Source: an uncultured Clostridia bacterium (GTDB lineage Bacteria > Bacillota > Clostridia > TANB77 > CAG-508). Taken from it: 33,530 bases of DNA. The translations under genes and the position numbers were made by a program. The DNA is taken from positions 1-33,530 of the forward strand of contig CANPZY010000017.1 of the NCBI GenBank assembly GCA_947588945.1, written 5' to 3'. The stretch's first letter is position 1. Every line of letters starts with the position of its first letter. A model generated the notes under the pieces. The model had not been told where the DNA came from. It made no database searches and worked only from the letters and a program-made list of their open reading frames with translations. Below are positions 17,339-26,542 of the stretch, in pieces.

Positions 17339-18421
17339 ATGAAAAAAATATTAATATTAACATCAGAAAGAACAGGTACAGGTCATAAATCTGCAGCTAA
17401 TACAATCGAGAAAAAATTAGATAATTCAGAATATGAAGTAAAACAAGTCGATAGTTTTACGATGATGGGAAAAGTAGGGGAAATACTTGAAAATTTATAT
17501 GTACCAGTAACTACAATATTTCCATTACTATATTATATAGCGTTTTTATTATCACAGATTTTTCCGAATATTATACATTATTTGATATATTTATTATCAA
17601 GGAAAAAACTTAAAAAGTTAATTAATGATTATCAACCAGATTTAATAATATCAGTTCATTGTATGTTTACAAAATCTATTTCACATTTATTAAGGAAGGA
17701 AAAATTAGATATTCCATTCTATATAAATGTAATTGACTTAGTTAAACCTCCACATGTTTGGATTGATAAAAATGCAGATGCAATATTTGTTCCAACAAAA
17801 GAAGTAAAAGAAGATTATATTTCTAGAGGATTAGATAGTAAAAAAATTTTTATATCAGGTTTTCCAATTAGAGATGACATATTAAATAGAACAATTCCAA
17901 AAAAAATAGAGGATAAAATAAATATTTTAGTTGTAAATCCTTCAAGAAATTTAAAGAAATGCATATTATATATTAAGGAAATTTCTAGAATTAATAATGC
18001 ATCGATTACAGTAGTATGTGGTAGAGACGAGAATCTATATAAAACTTTAACTAAATTACAAAAATCAGGAAAATTATCTAAAGAAATTATTATTAATGGT
18101 TTTGTAAACAATATGAATGAACTTTTAGATAATGCACATATAATCCTTACAAAAGCGGGTCCTAACATGATATTAGAGGCAGCAAAAAGTGCCACAGCTA
18201 TTATTATCACTGGACATGTTTTAGGTCAAGAAAACTATAACTACAAATTTGTTGAAGATAATAAATTTGGGTTTAAGTGTGAAAATCCAAAAAAGATATA
18301 TGAAAAGCTTAATGAATTTATACATAGTAAAAAGATTGATGAATGTTTAAATAATGTATTAAATACAGAATGTACAGACGGAGCAAGTTTTATAGCTAAT
18401 TTTATAAAAACAAAGATATAA
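17339..18421 (+). CDS. Diacylglycerol glucosyltransferase-like protein (UgtP/MGDG synthase family, GT28)
   Basis: A 360-residue membrane-associated glycosyltransferase expected to use a nucleotide sugar to glycosylate diacylglycerol, making glycolipid anchors for lipoteichoic acid-type polymers. The N-terminal MGDG-synthase motif TSERTGTGHKSAAN is at 8-21. The hydrophobic stretch around PLLYYIAFLLSQIF is the usual membrane-binding patch. The C-terminal GT-B nucleotide-sugar site is ILTKAGPNMILEAAK followed by TGHVLGQENYNY. GAAAGTG weakly serves as ribosome site before the ATG, and the promoter lies just upstream. MurG shares the fold, but the GTGHKSAA block favours the UgtP side. Confidence 0.87.
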   Translation: MKKILILTSERTGTGHKSAANTIEKKLDNSEYEVKQVDSFTMMGKVGEILENLYVPVTTIFPLLYYIAFLLSQIFPNIIHYLIYLLSRKKLKKLINDYQPDLIISVHCMFTKSISHLLRKEKLDIPFYINVIDLVKPPHVWIDKNADAIFVPTKEVKEDYISRGLDSKKIFISGFPIRDDILNRTIPKKIEDKINILVVNPSRNLKKCILYIKEISRINNASITVVCGRDENLYKTLTKLQKSGKLSKEIIINGFVNNMNELLDNAHIILTKAGPNMILEAAKSATAIIITGHVLGQENYNYKFVEDNKFGFKCENPKKIYEKLNEFIHSKKIDECLNNVLNTECTDGASFIANFIKTKI

Positions 18422-18507
18422 CATTTATAAAAAAAATTGAAAAGTTAAACTCAATTCTATAAAGTAAATGTAAAATAAAGAAATTAATGGCAAGTTAACA
18501 AAATTTA

Positions 18508-18536
18508 TTGTTTTTCTTGTCATTTTATGATACAAT
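18508..18536 (+). promoter_or_regulatory. Promoter for the large secreted protein
   Basis: TTGTTT (18508-18513), 17 bases, TACAAT (18531-18536), followed by AAGGGAGG and the ATG at 18574. Confidence 0.5.
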
Positions 18537-18573
18537 AATTACGCAATAAAATAAAAATAAAAGGGAGGTACTT

Positions 18574-21500
18574 ATGAAAACTAACAGATTAATTTCTGCT
18601 ATGCTATTTATAGCAATTTTTATGTCACAATTTTTAAATTTAGGATTAATTATGTCACCTGCAGTTGTTTATGCTCAAGAAACAAGAGTAGCAAACATTG
18701 CAGATAATTTCTTTCATGACCAATTAGATGATGATGCAAAAGTATTTTATGATATTTTTGACAAAATGTTTTTTGGCTGTGATTATACAAAACTAAAAGG
18801 AGAACTTCAAAAAGATGGCTCAAAGTTTGGAGTTGACTCAGTTGATATTACACAAGAAATAAACCAATCAGCAAGTTTAAGAGCTAAATTACAAGCTTAT
18901 ACAACTGGAAATCAAGATTTATTAAATACAATGGGTTCTGCAAAAGATGCTTATATGGCTGACCATGCTGGGCTTTTCTTTATAGATCCAGATTATATAA
19001 CACTTAGAGTTACTAAAAAGGAAGGACAATTACATGCAACAGTTGGTATAGGAAGGTCAGATACATATATCAATAAAGCTTTCTGGGATTATGACAAAAA
19101 GCAAGTTAAAAAAGCTGAACTTATTAAAGCTATTGAAGATATTGAAAAAGCTTTAGACAGTGCTGTAAAAGAGGTTAATGCCGTACAAGTTCAAGAAAAT
19201 CAGAATGAAAAAGAACAAAAAATTAAGAAAGCACATGATATTGTTATCGAAAAAAATGCTTATAAATTAGAAGAAACAATTATAGAAGAAAACAAGGATA
19301 TTCAAGACGAAAGTAAAAAAGGTGACCCATGGAATGTAAGAACAGTTTATGGTGCCTTTGGACCAAAACATGAAATCGTTTGTGAAGGTTTTGCTAGAGC
19401 ATTCAAAATGATACTAGACAAAATTAATATTCCATGCGTTCTAGTTTATGGAGCTTATGTTACAAGTACTAAATATGAAGAACATATGTGGAACTATGTC
19501 CAATTAGATGATGACAAATGGTATGGAGTTGATTGTACTTGGGATAATACAGATGTAACAGATGAAGATAAAAAGGTTGTTGGAAAAGAAGATGTAGAAA
19601 AAATCTCTGCTGAGTATTTTCTAGCTGGTGAAGATAAAATGTCTTTAAACCACTTAGTTACTGGAATTATGTCTGTATCAAACCATGAATTCAAATATCC
19701 AGCACTTGAATTATCAAGCGATAAATATGAGGTCGCATCTGAAAATGCTGGACTAAGAGTTGAACTAGATGATCAAAGTTATGATGAAGAAGATCAAATA
19801 GTAGCTGGAAAATTTAAAATTAGCTTCTTTATAGATTTAAATGAAAATGGTGTTGAAGATCCAGGAGAAAGAATGGGTTATAACAAGGCAAAAGAGCATG
19901 GATATTATATGATTTGCAGTATGATGCAATATAATAAACCTGAATATGAAACTCATGAAAAACCTAAAAATCCAAATGAAGAAGGTTGGAGATATAATGG
20001 ATATTTTGCTTATGTAGATGATAGGGCTTATTCTTCATTAGTTGACTTCTACGAAGATGGTTCAAAAGTAGGAGAGGATGATGAAGGAAAAGAAAATATG
20101 AATTCATATTTATCTTTATACAATTCAAATTGTAACTATATTCAATTTGGTATAACTGATGAAAAACCTGTAGAATTTTATGAAGGTATAGAAAAGAACA
20201 TGACGGACTTAATTAAAATGACAACATTTACAGGAACATCAGCAGATATGATTGCTTTATCAGATAAAATATTCAATCCAAATGGCTCTCATATTAAAGC
20301 ACCATATATTCAAAAAGCATATCCAATTCAAAATTCTACAATGTATATTGGAGAAACATATCACTGTGTAATTGAATATGACGAAAAATTAACTAGAATT
20401 CCTGATGAAGACCTAGAAGCAAGTGTTAAAGTAGAAAATTCATCAAATGTTGTTGCAAATAATTATTCTTTAACAGATTTTACATTTGATGATGACCATA
20501 CAGTAAGTTTCAACTTTACACCTAGTGAGTTATATGCAGATGATTCAGTATTCTATACTATAGATATGCTTGGACTTATGGGAGCAGAAACTAAAAAAAG
20601 ACCAATGGCAGCAAGTTATTTCTGTGCGCATAGATGCGAAGCCTATGCTTATAAATCACAAGGAATTGATTGGAACGTTTATGGTAAGCCAACACTTATG
20701 GATGATGTAAACTTAGATGAAATGACAGAAGAAGAAAATTCTGATTTAGCAGAATTATTAAAACATAGAATGACACTTGTAACTACTTCAACAAAACCAT
20801 CAGAAGAGAAAAAGATGAATGAAATGCTTGATGGAGAAATGACACATGGTGGTGAAGTTGTAAAGAGCGAAACATACAACATTAAATTAACACTATGCAA
20901 GATGCAAAAAATTCAAAATGGTCAATCAGTTAGAGTTATGCTTGGTTTCCCAGATGGATATGGACCAGAAGATGCAGGAGTTACATTTAAAGCATATCAC
21001 TATATAAAAGATGCTTCTGGAAATATTACTGATGTCGAAGAAATACCATGTATGGTAACAGAACTTGGATTAATTATAGAATGTAGCTCATTCAGTCCAT
21101 TTACTATAGCAGCTATAGAAGGTGCTCAAGAAGAGGAAGATAATTCTAGAACACTTATCTTCCAAACAAGCAAAGGTGGAGACGTTTATGTTGACGTTGA
21201 AAAAAATGAAAAAGCAAACAAAATAGTATTAAATAATGAGAAAAATGAAGCAAAAATTACAATAAAACCAGATGAAGGCTATGTAGTTGACGATATAGTT
21301 ATAGGTGAAAAAGTAATTGATGTAAATGGCAAAGATGTTTCAAAAGTAGAAACAGATGGAAATTCAAACGAAGTAACATATACAATAAAATATGATGATT
21401 TAAAACAACAAAGTTTTGAAGCAGCAGTTGCTAAAGTAGCATTTATACCAGAAGCAACAAAGAAAATTGAAGAAGCTGCTGGTTTAGAAGTAGTTTCACA

Positions 21501-22443
21501 ACCATTAGTTCAAGCATCATTTGTAGTTTCAGCAAATGTAACATCTGCTTCTAAAGGTGAAGGATCTTTTGATGAAGGTGATGAATTTGAAATTGAATAT
21601 AAAATTACAGATATGAAGTCAGTAGGATCTCAAGGAATACTTGGAATTGGAGCATATCTATCATATAATGAAGAAAAATTGCAATTTGAAGGAATCACAG
21701 CAGGTGAAAATTGGACAGCAGAATTTAACAAGGATTTAGATAATAATGAAAAACCACATAATATTGTTGCAACTTACGATATAGATAAAGCAAAATCTAG
21801 AAACTTAGCTTCAGAAGATGGAAATGAAGATCAACTTAATAAAACTGTATTTAAAGTTAAATTTATGGTACTTGAAAATGAAGATGTAACAGAAAAAGTT
21901 AATTTATCACATATTGAAGGTGGTACAGGAGCAGAAGCTAAAGATGTAAAAGCAAATGATGTAATTACTGAAATTTCTATTGAAAAAGTAGAAGATCCAA
22001 TAGAAGAAAAACTTGAGTTACAAGCTGATGCTACATGTAAGATAGAAGGAAAATTCGTTACAAATATAGATGTTGAAACAACAGTAGCTGATTTAAGAAA
22101 ACAACTTACATCTGGAACAGTTTTACCTATTAATTTCTTTAAAGCAGGTGAAAGTCCAGAACAATTAATAAAATTAGATGATTCTGATGTAGTTGGAACT
22201 GGTGTAATCATTGAGGTAGGAGAGAGCAAATGGACAATTATAGTAAGTACTGACCTTGATGGTAATGGAGAATTAACTATGAATGATATAGTTAAATTTA
22301 AACAAGATTATATTGGAGAAGAAGCTTTAACAGGTCCATATTTAATGGCTGCTGAGATGGATGGAAAATCATCTGATGGAAATACTTCTATAAATGATTT
22401 AGTATTAATATTATACAAATATAATGAAATGCCTATAGATTAA
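18574..22443 (+). CDS. Secreted multidomain transglutaminase-like protein with cohesin-like and dockerin-like modules
   Basis: A 1289-residue exported protein. The signal peptide ends near residue 34 (VVYA-QE). A transglutaminase-like domain has C270 in VCEGFA, H304 in EEHMWNYV and D320 in GVDCTWD. A long middle region (about 380-880) carries a calcium-type 'DLNENGVEDPG' loop and Ig-like strands. At about 985-1140 a cohesin-like module is marked by GILGIGAYLSYN. At about 1145-1223 comes a small domain often seen before dockerins (TVADLRKQL). The end, 1224-1289, is a dockerin-like pair of calcium loops: DLDGNGELTMNDIVKFKQ and DGKSSDGNTSINDLVLILY. GGGAGG precedes the ATG. Having both a cohesin-like and a dockerin-like module would let it chain into surface complexes. 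The downstream neighbour carries a second cohesin-like module on a membrane anchor. Confidence 0.87.
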   Translation: MKTNRLISAMLFIAIFMSQFLNLGLIMSPAVVYAQETRVANIADNFFHDQLDDDAKVFYDIFDKMFFGCDYTKLKGELQKDGSKFGVDSVDITQEINQSASLRAKLQAYTTGNQDLLNTMGSAKDAYMADHAGLFFIDPDYITLRVTKKEGQLHATVGIGRSDTYINKAFWDYDKKQVKKAELIKAIEDIEKALDSAVKEVNAVQVQENQNEKEQKIKKAHDIVIEKNAYKLEETIIEENKDIQDESKKGDPWNVRTVYGAFGPKHEIVCEGFARAFKMILDKINIPCVLVYGAYVTSTKYEEHMWNYVQLDDDKWYGVDCTWDNTDVTDEDKKVVGKEDVEKISAEYFLAGEDKMSLNHLVTGIMSVSNHEFKYPALELSSDKYEVASENAGLRVELDDQSYDEEDQIVAGKFKISFFIDLNENGVEDPGERMGYNKAKEHGYYMICSMMQYNKPEYETHEKPKNPNEEGWRYNGYFAYVDDRAYSSLVDFYEDGSKVGEDDEGKENMNSYLSLYNSNCNYIQFGITDEKPVEFYEGIEKNMTDLIKMTTFTGTSADMIALSDKIFNPNGSHIKAPYIQKAYPIQNSTMYIGETYHCVIEYDEKLTRIPDEDLEASVKVENSSNVVANNYSLTDFTFDDDHTVSFNFTPSELYADDSVFYTIDMLGLMGAETKKRPMAASYFCAHRCEAYAYKSQGIDWNVYGKPTLMDDVNLDEMTEEENSDLAELLKHRMTLVTTSTKPSEEKKMNEMLDGEMTHGGEVVKSETYNIKLTLCKMQKIQNGQSVRVMLGFPDGYGPEDAGVTFKAYHYIKDASGNITDVEEIPCMVTELGLIIECSSFSPFTIAAIEGAQEEEDNSRTLIFQTSKGGDVYVDVEKNEKANKIVLNNEKNEAKITIKPDEGYVVDDIVIGEKVIDVNGKDVSKVETDGNSNEVTYTIKYDDLKQQSFEAAVAKVAFIPEATKKIEEAAGLEVVSQPLVQASFVVSANVTSASKGEGSFDEGDEFEIEYKITDMKSVGSQGILGIGAYLSYNEEKLQFEGITAGENWTAEFNKDLDNNEKPHNIVATYDIDKAKSRNLASEDGNEDQLNKTVFKVKFMVLENEDVTEKVNLSHIEGGTGAEAKDVKANDVITEISIEKVEDPIEEKLELQADATCKIEGKFVTNIDVETTVADLRKQLTSGTVLPINFFKAGESPEQLIKLDDSDVVGTGVIIEVGESKWTIIVSTDLDGNGELTMNDIVKFKQDYIGEEALTGPYLMAAEMDGKSSDGNTSINDLVLILYKYNEMPID

Positions 22444-22529
22444 TATAGATAACAATAATAAAATTATTAATAACATGTAAAAGTAAAAAAATTATCATTA
22501 CAAACATATAATTACGAGGAGAAAATAAA

Positions 22530-23492
22530 ATGAATAAAAAAACATTGATTTTAAGTATATTAATATTATTATTAACTACTTTATTATCAACAAATGTAAT
22601 TGCTGCAACTTTAACTTCAGCAGCAATTACAATCACATCATCTAAAACTGAATATGAATCAGGCGAATCAGTTGAATTTACGGTTAGCCTAAAAGATCTT
22701 AATGCTAGTAGTGGAATTATGGGGCTTGGAGCTTATATTGAATATAATTCAGATTTGCTAACCCTTGATACATCAGCAAAGGGACTTTCAGGATGGGGAG
22801 AGACAAATATTTCATCAAATACTAATAGATTTGCAATAACCAAAGATTCTCATTCAGAAAATAATGAAGATATTGTAAAAATCAAATTTACTGCAAAAAC
22901 TGTAAATAGTAATACAGATACATCAATTAGTTTAAAAAAGATTGAGATATCTAATGGAGCTGAATATGATATAAATGAAGTTAGCTCAAATACAATAACT
23001 ATAAAACCTAAAACAGGTGGTAGTGAAAATCCACCAGTAAACCCTGATGAACCAGACACACCTGATAATCCTGATAATCCAACTATACCAGATAATCCCG
23101 ATACACCAAGTAATCCAGGTAATACCGGAAATACTGGAAATGAAACAAATCCAGAACAGACTGGAGGTACAACCGATAATCCAAGTGGTTCAGAAAATTC
23201 TAATCCAAATAATAACAATGATAATGAACCATCTGAAGGAAACAATAATGCAGGAAATCAAAATGATAATAATAGTAATAATACTAATACTAATAATTCT
23301 AATGATAAAGGAAATACTTCAAAGAAACAAACTGAAAATAAATCAGATACATCTATACCACAATTAGGAACAAATGGTTATATAGCAATTATAATAGCTA
23401 TAGTTACATTAGTTGCCGTATTGTTATTTATTAAAATAAAAGTTTTAGATAAAAAAATAAAGGAAAAAGATAATTTTACAGATAAAAATTAA
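22530..23492 (+). CDS. Cell-surface cohesin-like protein with Pro/Asn-rich stalk and C-terminal membrane anchor
   Basis: A 320-residue exported protein: signal peptide (1 to about 26, ending VIAA), a cohesin-like domain at about 30-165 (GIMGLGAYIEYNSDLLTL matches the downstream module of the previous protein), a Pro/Asp/Asn-rich stalk at about 168-275 built from PDNPDNP- and NPGNTGNTGN-like repeats, then SIPQLGTNG, a membrane helix (about 283-303) and a basic tail. IPQLG recalls a sortase LPXTG signal but lacks the threonine; anchoring by the helix is more likely. AGGAG is about 8 bases before the ATG. The layout is that of an anchoring scaffoldin, and its natural partner would be the dockerin-like end of the upstream protein, 87 bases away. 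Confidence 0.83.
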   Translation: MNKKTLILSILILLLTTLLSTNVIAATLTSAAITITSSKTEYESGESVEFTVSLKDLNASSGIMGLGAYIEYNSDLLTLDTSAKGLSGWGETNISSNTNRFAITKDSHSENNEDIVKIKFTAKTVNSNTDTSISLKKIEISNGAEYDINEVSSNTITIKPKTGGSENPPVNPDEPDTPDNPDNPTIPDNPDTPSNPGNTGNTGNETNPEQTGGTTDNPSGSENSNPNNNNDNEPSEGNNNAGNQNDNNSNNTNTNNSNDKGNTSKKQTENKSDTSIPQLGTNGYIAIIIAIVTLVAVLLFIKIKVLDKKIKEKDNFTDKN

Positions 23493-23502
23493 TAATAAAA
23501 TT

Positions 23503-23539
23503 AATTAAAGAACTTACATTCTATGTAGGTTCTTTAATT
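23503..23539 (+). terminator. Strong hairpin terminator after the cohesin-like gene
   Basis: A 17-bp stem with one G-T wobble (23503-23519 with 23523-23539), loop TCT, 10 bases after the stop codon. The T-rich side includes TTCTTTAATTATG. It closes the two-gene surface cluster. Confidence 0.75.
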
Positions 23540-23671
23540 ATGTTCATAAAATATTGTTAAAAAAATACTATTATGTTATACTTATTAATAGATAATAATG
23601 AATAGAAATAGTAAGTACATTATAGTTATAAATATAGAAGATTTAAAAAAAGATAATAGAAAGTAAATATT

Positions 23672-24352
23672 ATGGATTTGAATAAAAAACAAGATAAAGA
23701 AAAATTAAATATAAAAAAGGAACTTATATTAGATGATTTAAGTAAATTATTAGCTTTACTTGTAGTATTTTTACTAGTAGCCGGATTATGTGGTTATGCA
23801 GGTTATGCTTACAGTAAAGATAATAATTTAAATATAGATCATGGTATTATATTTGGGATTCTCTTTCCTTTAGGGGTTGGATTACTAGAGTTATTAAATA
23901 TTAATAATTTCTTTAGCTTTATATTGTATACAATAGTATACTTATCAATAGTAAGTTCTTTACCAACCTTTGTTGGAGTAATAATCTTATTTTTAATAAT
24001 AGCAATATCTATAATGGATGCTATTTATATAATAAAAAAAGATAGAACAGAAGAAATAGAAAGAAATTATAAAAAAAATACACACAGCAACACAAAATCT
24101 GTAATTGATGTTCCTAATAATAGATATAGCTCAAACCATACTACAGAAAGCTTAATAGATAATATTGATATAGATGATATAGATAATACTGAAAATGATT
24201 ACTTCAAAGAAGATGATGAATTTGAATGTGAAATGTGTTTTAAAAAGATATCTCAGGAAGAATATGAATTATATGATTGTATGTGTGAAGAATGTTTTAT
24301 GGATGTTCACATAGATAATGATGGGAATTTTCATGAAGATGAAAATTTTTAG
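23672..24352 (+). CDS. Membrane protein with C-terminal CxxC cysteine-rich (zinc-ribbon-like) tail
   Basis: A 226-residue protein with two to three hydrophobic segments at about 29-49, 61-80 and 84-118, a polar linker, then an acidic C-terminus. The tail reads FECEMCFKKISQEEYELY followed by DCMCEECFMD: two CxxC-type pairs that could bind zinc. The function is not recognised; a small integral membrane protein with a cytoplasmic zinc knuckle is the most that can be said. The ribosome site is weak (AGAAAG). It ends 19 bases before the PHP gene, so the two are likely cotranscribed. Confidence 0.72.
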   Translation: MDLNKKQDKEKLNIKKELILDDLSKLLALLVVFLLVAGLCGYAGYAYSKDNNLNIDHGIIFGILFPLGVGLLELLNINNFFSFILYTIVYLSIVSSLPTFVGVIILFLIIAISIMDAIYIIKKDRTEEIERNYKKNTHSNTKSVIDVPNNRYSSNHTTESLIDNIDIDDIDNTENDYFKEDDEFECEMCFKKISQEEYELYDCMCEECFMDVHIDNDGNFHEDENF

Positions 24353-24371
24353 GAAAGGAAATAAATTTTTT

Positions 24372-25265
24372 ATGATAGATTTACATATGCATACAAAATA
24401 TTCCGATGGCGATAGTACATTAATAGAATTACTTAAAATAGCAGAAAAGAAAAAATTAGAATATATATCAATTACCGATCATAATACTTGTCAAGCATAT
24501 CAAGAATTAGATACAATTGATTATAAACAATATTATACTGGAAAAATAATAAGCGGTATAGAATTAAATACAAGTATAAATGGAATTAATATTGAATTAT
24601 TAGGTTATGGTGTCGATACCATGCAGTTACAAGAAAAATTAAAAGAAGTTTATCCTACAAAAGAAAAACGTAATAAAATAGAAAAAGAACAATTAATAGA
24701 AAAATGTAAGCAATTAGGAATTACTTTAGAAGATGCTAATATGCAATATTTTGATGTAGGAATTCATAAATATTTTTCTACTTATTTATTAGAACAAATT
24801 AGAAAAAATCCAGAAAATAAAAAATACTTCTTAAATGATGATACTTGGAATGATGCTATGGTTTTTTATCGCAAAGAAATGTGTAATAAAGAAAGTAAAT
24901 TTTATATAGATAGTACTAAACTATATCCTACTATGCAAGAAACCATTGAATTAATAAGAAGTGTTGGAGGCTTAGTATTTGTACCACATATTTATATTTA
25001 TGAAGAGAATTCAGAGTCTATTTTTCAAGAAATAACAAATAACTATAAAGTTGATGGCTTTGAGTGTTATTATTCTAAATTTACAGATGAAGAAAGTAAA
25101 ACTTTATTAAAATATTGTAAAGAAAATAATTATTATATTTCTGGAGGAAGTGATTTTCATGGAATAGTTAAACCTGATATTGAAATGGGAACAGGAAGGG
25201 GAAATTTAAATATACAAAAGGAAATTATTCTTCCATGGATAAATAAAATAAGTTATTTTGCTTAA
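24372..25265 (+). CDS. PHP domain metal-dependent phosphoesterase
   Basis: A 297-residue cytoplasmic protein of the polymerase-and-histidinol-phosphatase superfamily, resembling YciV/RnaAM-type nucleoside 3',5'-bisphosphate phosphatases. Metal motifs: DLHMHTKYSDGD at the start, SITDHNT, SGIELNT and the late GSDFHG. Histidines and aspartates are in the expected order. Enzymes of this group hydrolyse small phosphoesters such as pAp or short RNA; the substrate here is uncertain. The first ATG in frame is 24318, inside the upstream gene; AAAGGAA at 24354-24360 and the immediate PHP motif support 24372. Confidence 0.83.
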   Translation: MIDLHMHTKYSDGDSTLIELLKIAEKKKLEYISITDHNTCQAYQELDTIDYKQYYTGKIISGIELNTSINGINIELLGYGVDTMQLQEKLKEVYPTKEKRNKIEKEQLIEKCKQLGITLEDANMQYFDVGIHKYFSTYLLEQIRKNPENKKYFLNDDTWNDAMVFYRKEMCNKESKFYIDSTKLYPTMQETIELIRSVGGLVFVPHIYIYEENSESIFQEITNNYKVDGFECYYSKFTDEESKTLLKYCKENNYYISGGSDFHGIVKPDIEMGTGRGNLNIQKEIILPWINKISYFA

Positions 25266-25275
25266 ATTTAACATT

Positions 25276-25305
25276 TGTAGCTTGTATATTTTTATGCAAG
25301 CTACA
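25276..25305 (+). terminator. Hairpin after the PHP gene
   Basis: TGTAGCTTG (25276-25284) pairs exactly with CAAGCTACA (25297-25305) and is followed by TTTAAATTT. The stem is good and the T-tract modest. Confidence 0.65.
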
Positions 25306-25363
25306 TTTAAATTTATTAATCTATAAATAAAAAGGCTAATAAGGTTTTTTATTTAATTAATAA

Positions 25364-25392
25364 TTTACTTTTTATTATTTTTGTGATATACT
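25364..25392 (+). promoter_or_regulatory. Promoter for the anchored protein at 25.4 kb
   Basis: TTTACT (25364-25369), 17 bases, TATACT (25387-25392), 37 bases before the ATG at 25429. Confidence 0.55.
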
Positions 25393-25428
25393 AGTTTACA
25401 ATAATTGCTAAAAAGGGGGAAAATGTAA

Positions 25429-26151
25429 ATGAAAAAGAAAACAAAAATAATACTTTTTGTCATTGCAATTTTAGTAATAATATCTATAGTAGTAATAGCA
25501 TTAATGGTTACAGCCGATTTTAAACAAGAAGGAAAATTAGAAAAAGAACTAGATTCATTATATGTTTTATTAAACAATTATCCACTTGATTATGAAGCTT
25601 TAGACAAAAAATTATCTACAACTATAACTACGGATGATTATGGAAAAGTAGAAAAGGCTATAAAAGATTATTCTAGAGACTTTGTAAATTATATGAAACA
25701 ATTTGATACTTTAATAAATGATGAAACATTAATAAATGCCGTAAGTGTTGAGAATATCAAAGAAGATGGTCCAGATTTTACTAATACAAAAAATAAATTA
25801 AGCGAATCTAAAAGCTCTTTAGATACACTTCTAACTAATTTTTCTGATTATCTTACAGAAGAATTCGCACTATCTTACATAAAAGATAATGAATTAGATG
25901 AATATTATATAGATATTTATAAGCAATATGTACTTGGAGATAATTTTTCAGAAATGGAATCTGCTAAAAATGATATTGTAAAAAGTTTAAATGATATTAA
26001 AGCATTGATAGAAAATGAAGAAGAAACCATTGATTTCCTTGTAAAAAACAAAGGAAATTGGGAAATTGAGAATGATCAATTAGTATTTTACACAGAAACA
26101 TTAAGTAACCAATATAACGATATAGTAGCAAAAATAAAAGAATTAGGTTAA
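25429..26151 (+). CDS. Membrane-anchored helical extracytoplasmic protein, unknown function
   Basis: A 240-residue protein with a basic start (MKKKTK), one membrane helix at about 5-27, and an extracytoplasmic body that is almost all alpha-helical by composition (long runs of Leu/Asp/Lys/Glu without Pro, probable coiled coil at about 90-130 and 190-235). There is no catalytic motif and I do not recognise the family. It has its own promoter and a good GGGGGAAA-type site before the ATG, and no partner gene next to it. Confidence 0.7.
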   Translation: MKKKTKIILFVIAILVIISIVVIALMVTADFKQEGKLEKELDSLYVLLNNYPLDYEALDKKLSTTITTDDYGKVEKAIKDYSRDFVNYMKQFDTLINDETLINAVSVENIKEDGPDFTNTKNKLSESKSSLDTLLTNFSDYLTEEFALSYIKDNELDEYYIDIYKQYVLGDNFSEMESAKNDIVKSLNDIKALIENEEETIDFLVKNKGNWEIENDQLVFYTETLSNQYNDIVAKIKELG

Positions 26152-26340
26152 AGAATTAAATCTGTCTTTATTTTTAATCCTTACAATAAAAAAATTATAC
26201 ATATTGGTTGAAAATATATCTAAAATATAGTAAAATACATATACATTAGCTAATATGCTAACTAAATTTTTATTATCCTGTTTTACATCACAGGTTTATA
26301 TAGCAACTATTGTAAAATTATATCAATTTTATGTAGTAAA

Positions 26341-26378
26341 AATAAGAGTTCTGTGCAATTGCAAGATCTCTTATTTTT
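26341..26378. terminator. Bidirectional hairpin with T-tracts
   Basis: AATAAGAG-TCT pairs with AGA-CTCTTATT around a TGCAATTGCA palindrome. A run of seven T follows on the plus strand and five T on the minus strand. It lies between the anchored-protein gene and the IS fossil and could stop transcription from either side. Confidence 0.6.
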
Positions 26379-26471
26379 TTACTATTGTTATGTTAAAATC
26401 ATTTGAATATTTACTCATAAAAAGTGAACCCTCCTTGTTAAACATTTTTGTCTAACTTTTTGGGTTCACTT
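26371..26471 (-). mobile_element. Fossil end of an IS3-type (IS150-like) insertion sequence with 16-codon orfA stub
   Basis: On the minus strand the segment starts with AAGTGAACCC at the terminal inverted repeat, continues AAAAAGTTAGACA and AAGGAGGG, and reaches an ATG at 26418. The encoded peptide is MSKYSNDFNITIVKK and stops. This is the characteristic beginning of the helix-turn-helix OrfA of IS3-family elements (M-x-K-Y-S-x-x-F-x-x-x-I-V-K). AAGTGAACCC at 26462-26471 and its complement at 26422-26431 form a 10-bp inverted pair. Everything after codon 15 has been lost, so the element is dead. Confidence 0.6.
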
Positions 26472-26473
26472 CA

Positions 26474-26502
26474 TTTACAATTACTTGCTTATTTGTTATA
26501 CT
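26474..26502 (+). promoter_or_regulatory. Promoter for the response regulator gene (repeat module)
   Basis: TTTACA (26474-26479), 17 bases, TATACT (26497-26502). The stretch around it (TTTGTTATACTTT, then TTAGATAAATAGTAAT) recurs in part near 31.25, 31.38 and 33.25 kb. It lies directly outside the IS3-type terminal repeat. Confidence 0.6.
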
Positions 26503-26542
26503 TTGATTAGATAAATAGTAATTTTATGGAGATTTATTGTTA

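Noticed and set aside
22850-23245. Minus-strand Gly/Pro/Ser-rich ORF opposite the same stalk
   Set aside because: Antisense shadow of the repeat region; no start signals.
23000-23330. CRISPR-like repetition
   Set aside because: The repeats are short, codon-phased Pro/Asp/Asn units of a protein stalk, without regular spacers.
23047-23367. Out-of-frame ORF inside the Pro/Asn-rich stalk
   Set aside because: Low-complexity shadow produced by the repeat-rich stalk of the cohesin-like protein.
26255-26455. 66-codon plus-strand ORF in the gap before the response regulator
   Set aside because: It runs over the bidirectional hairpin and antisense to the IS3-type stub; no ribosome site or recognisable domain.
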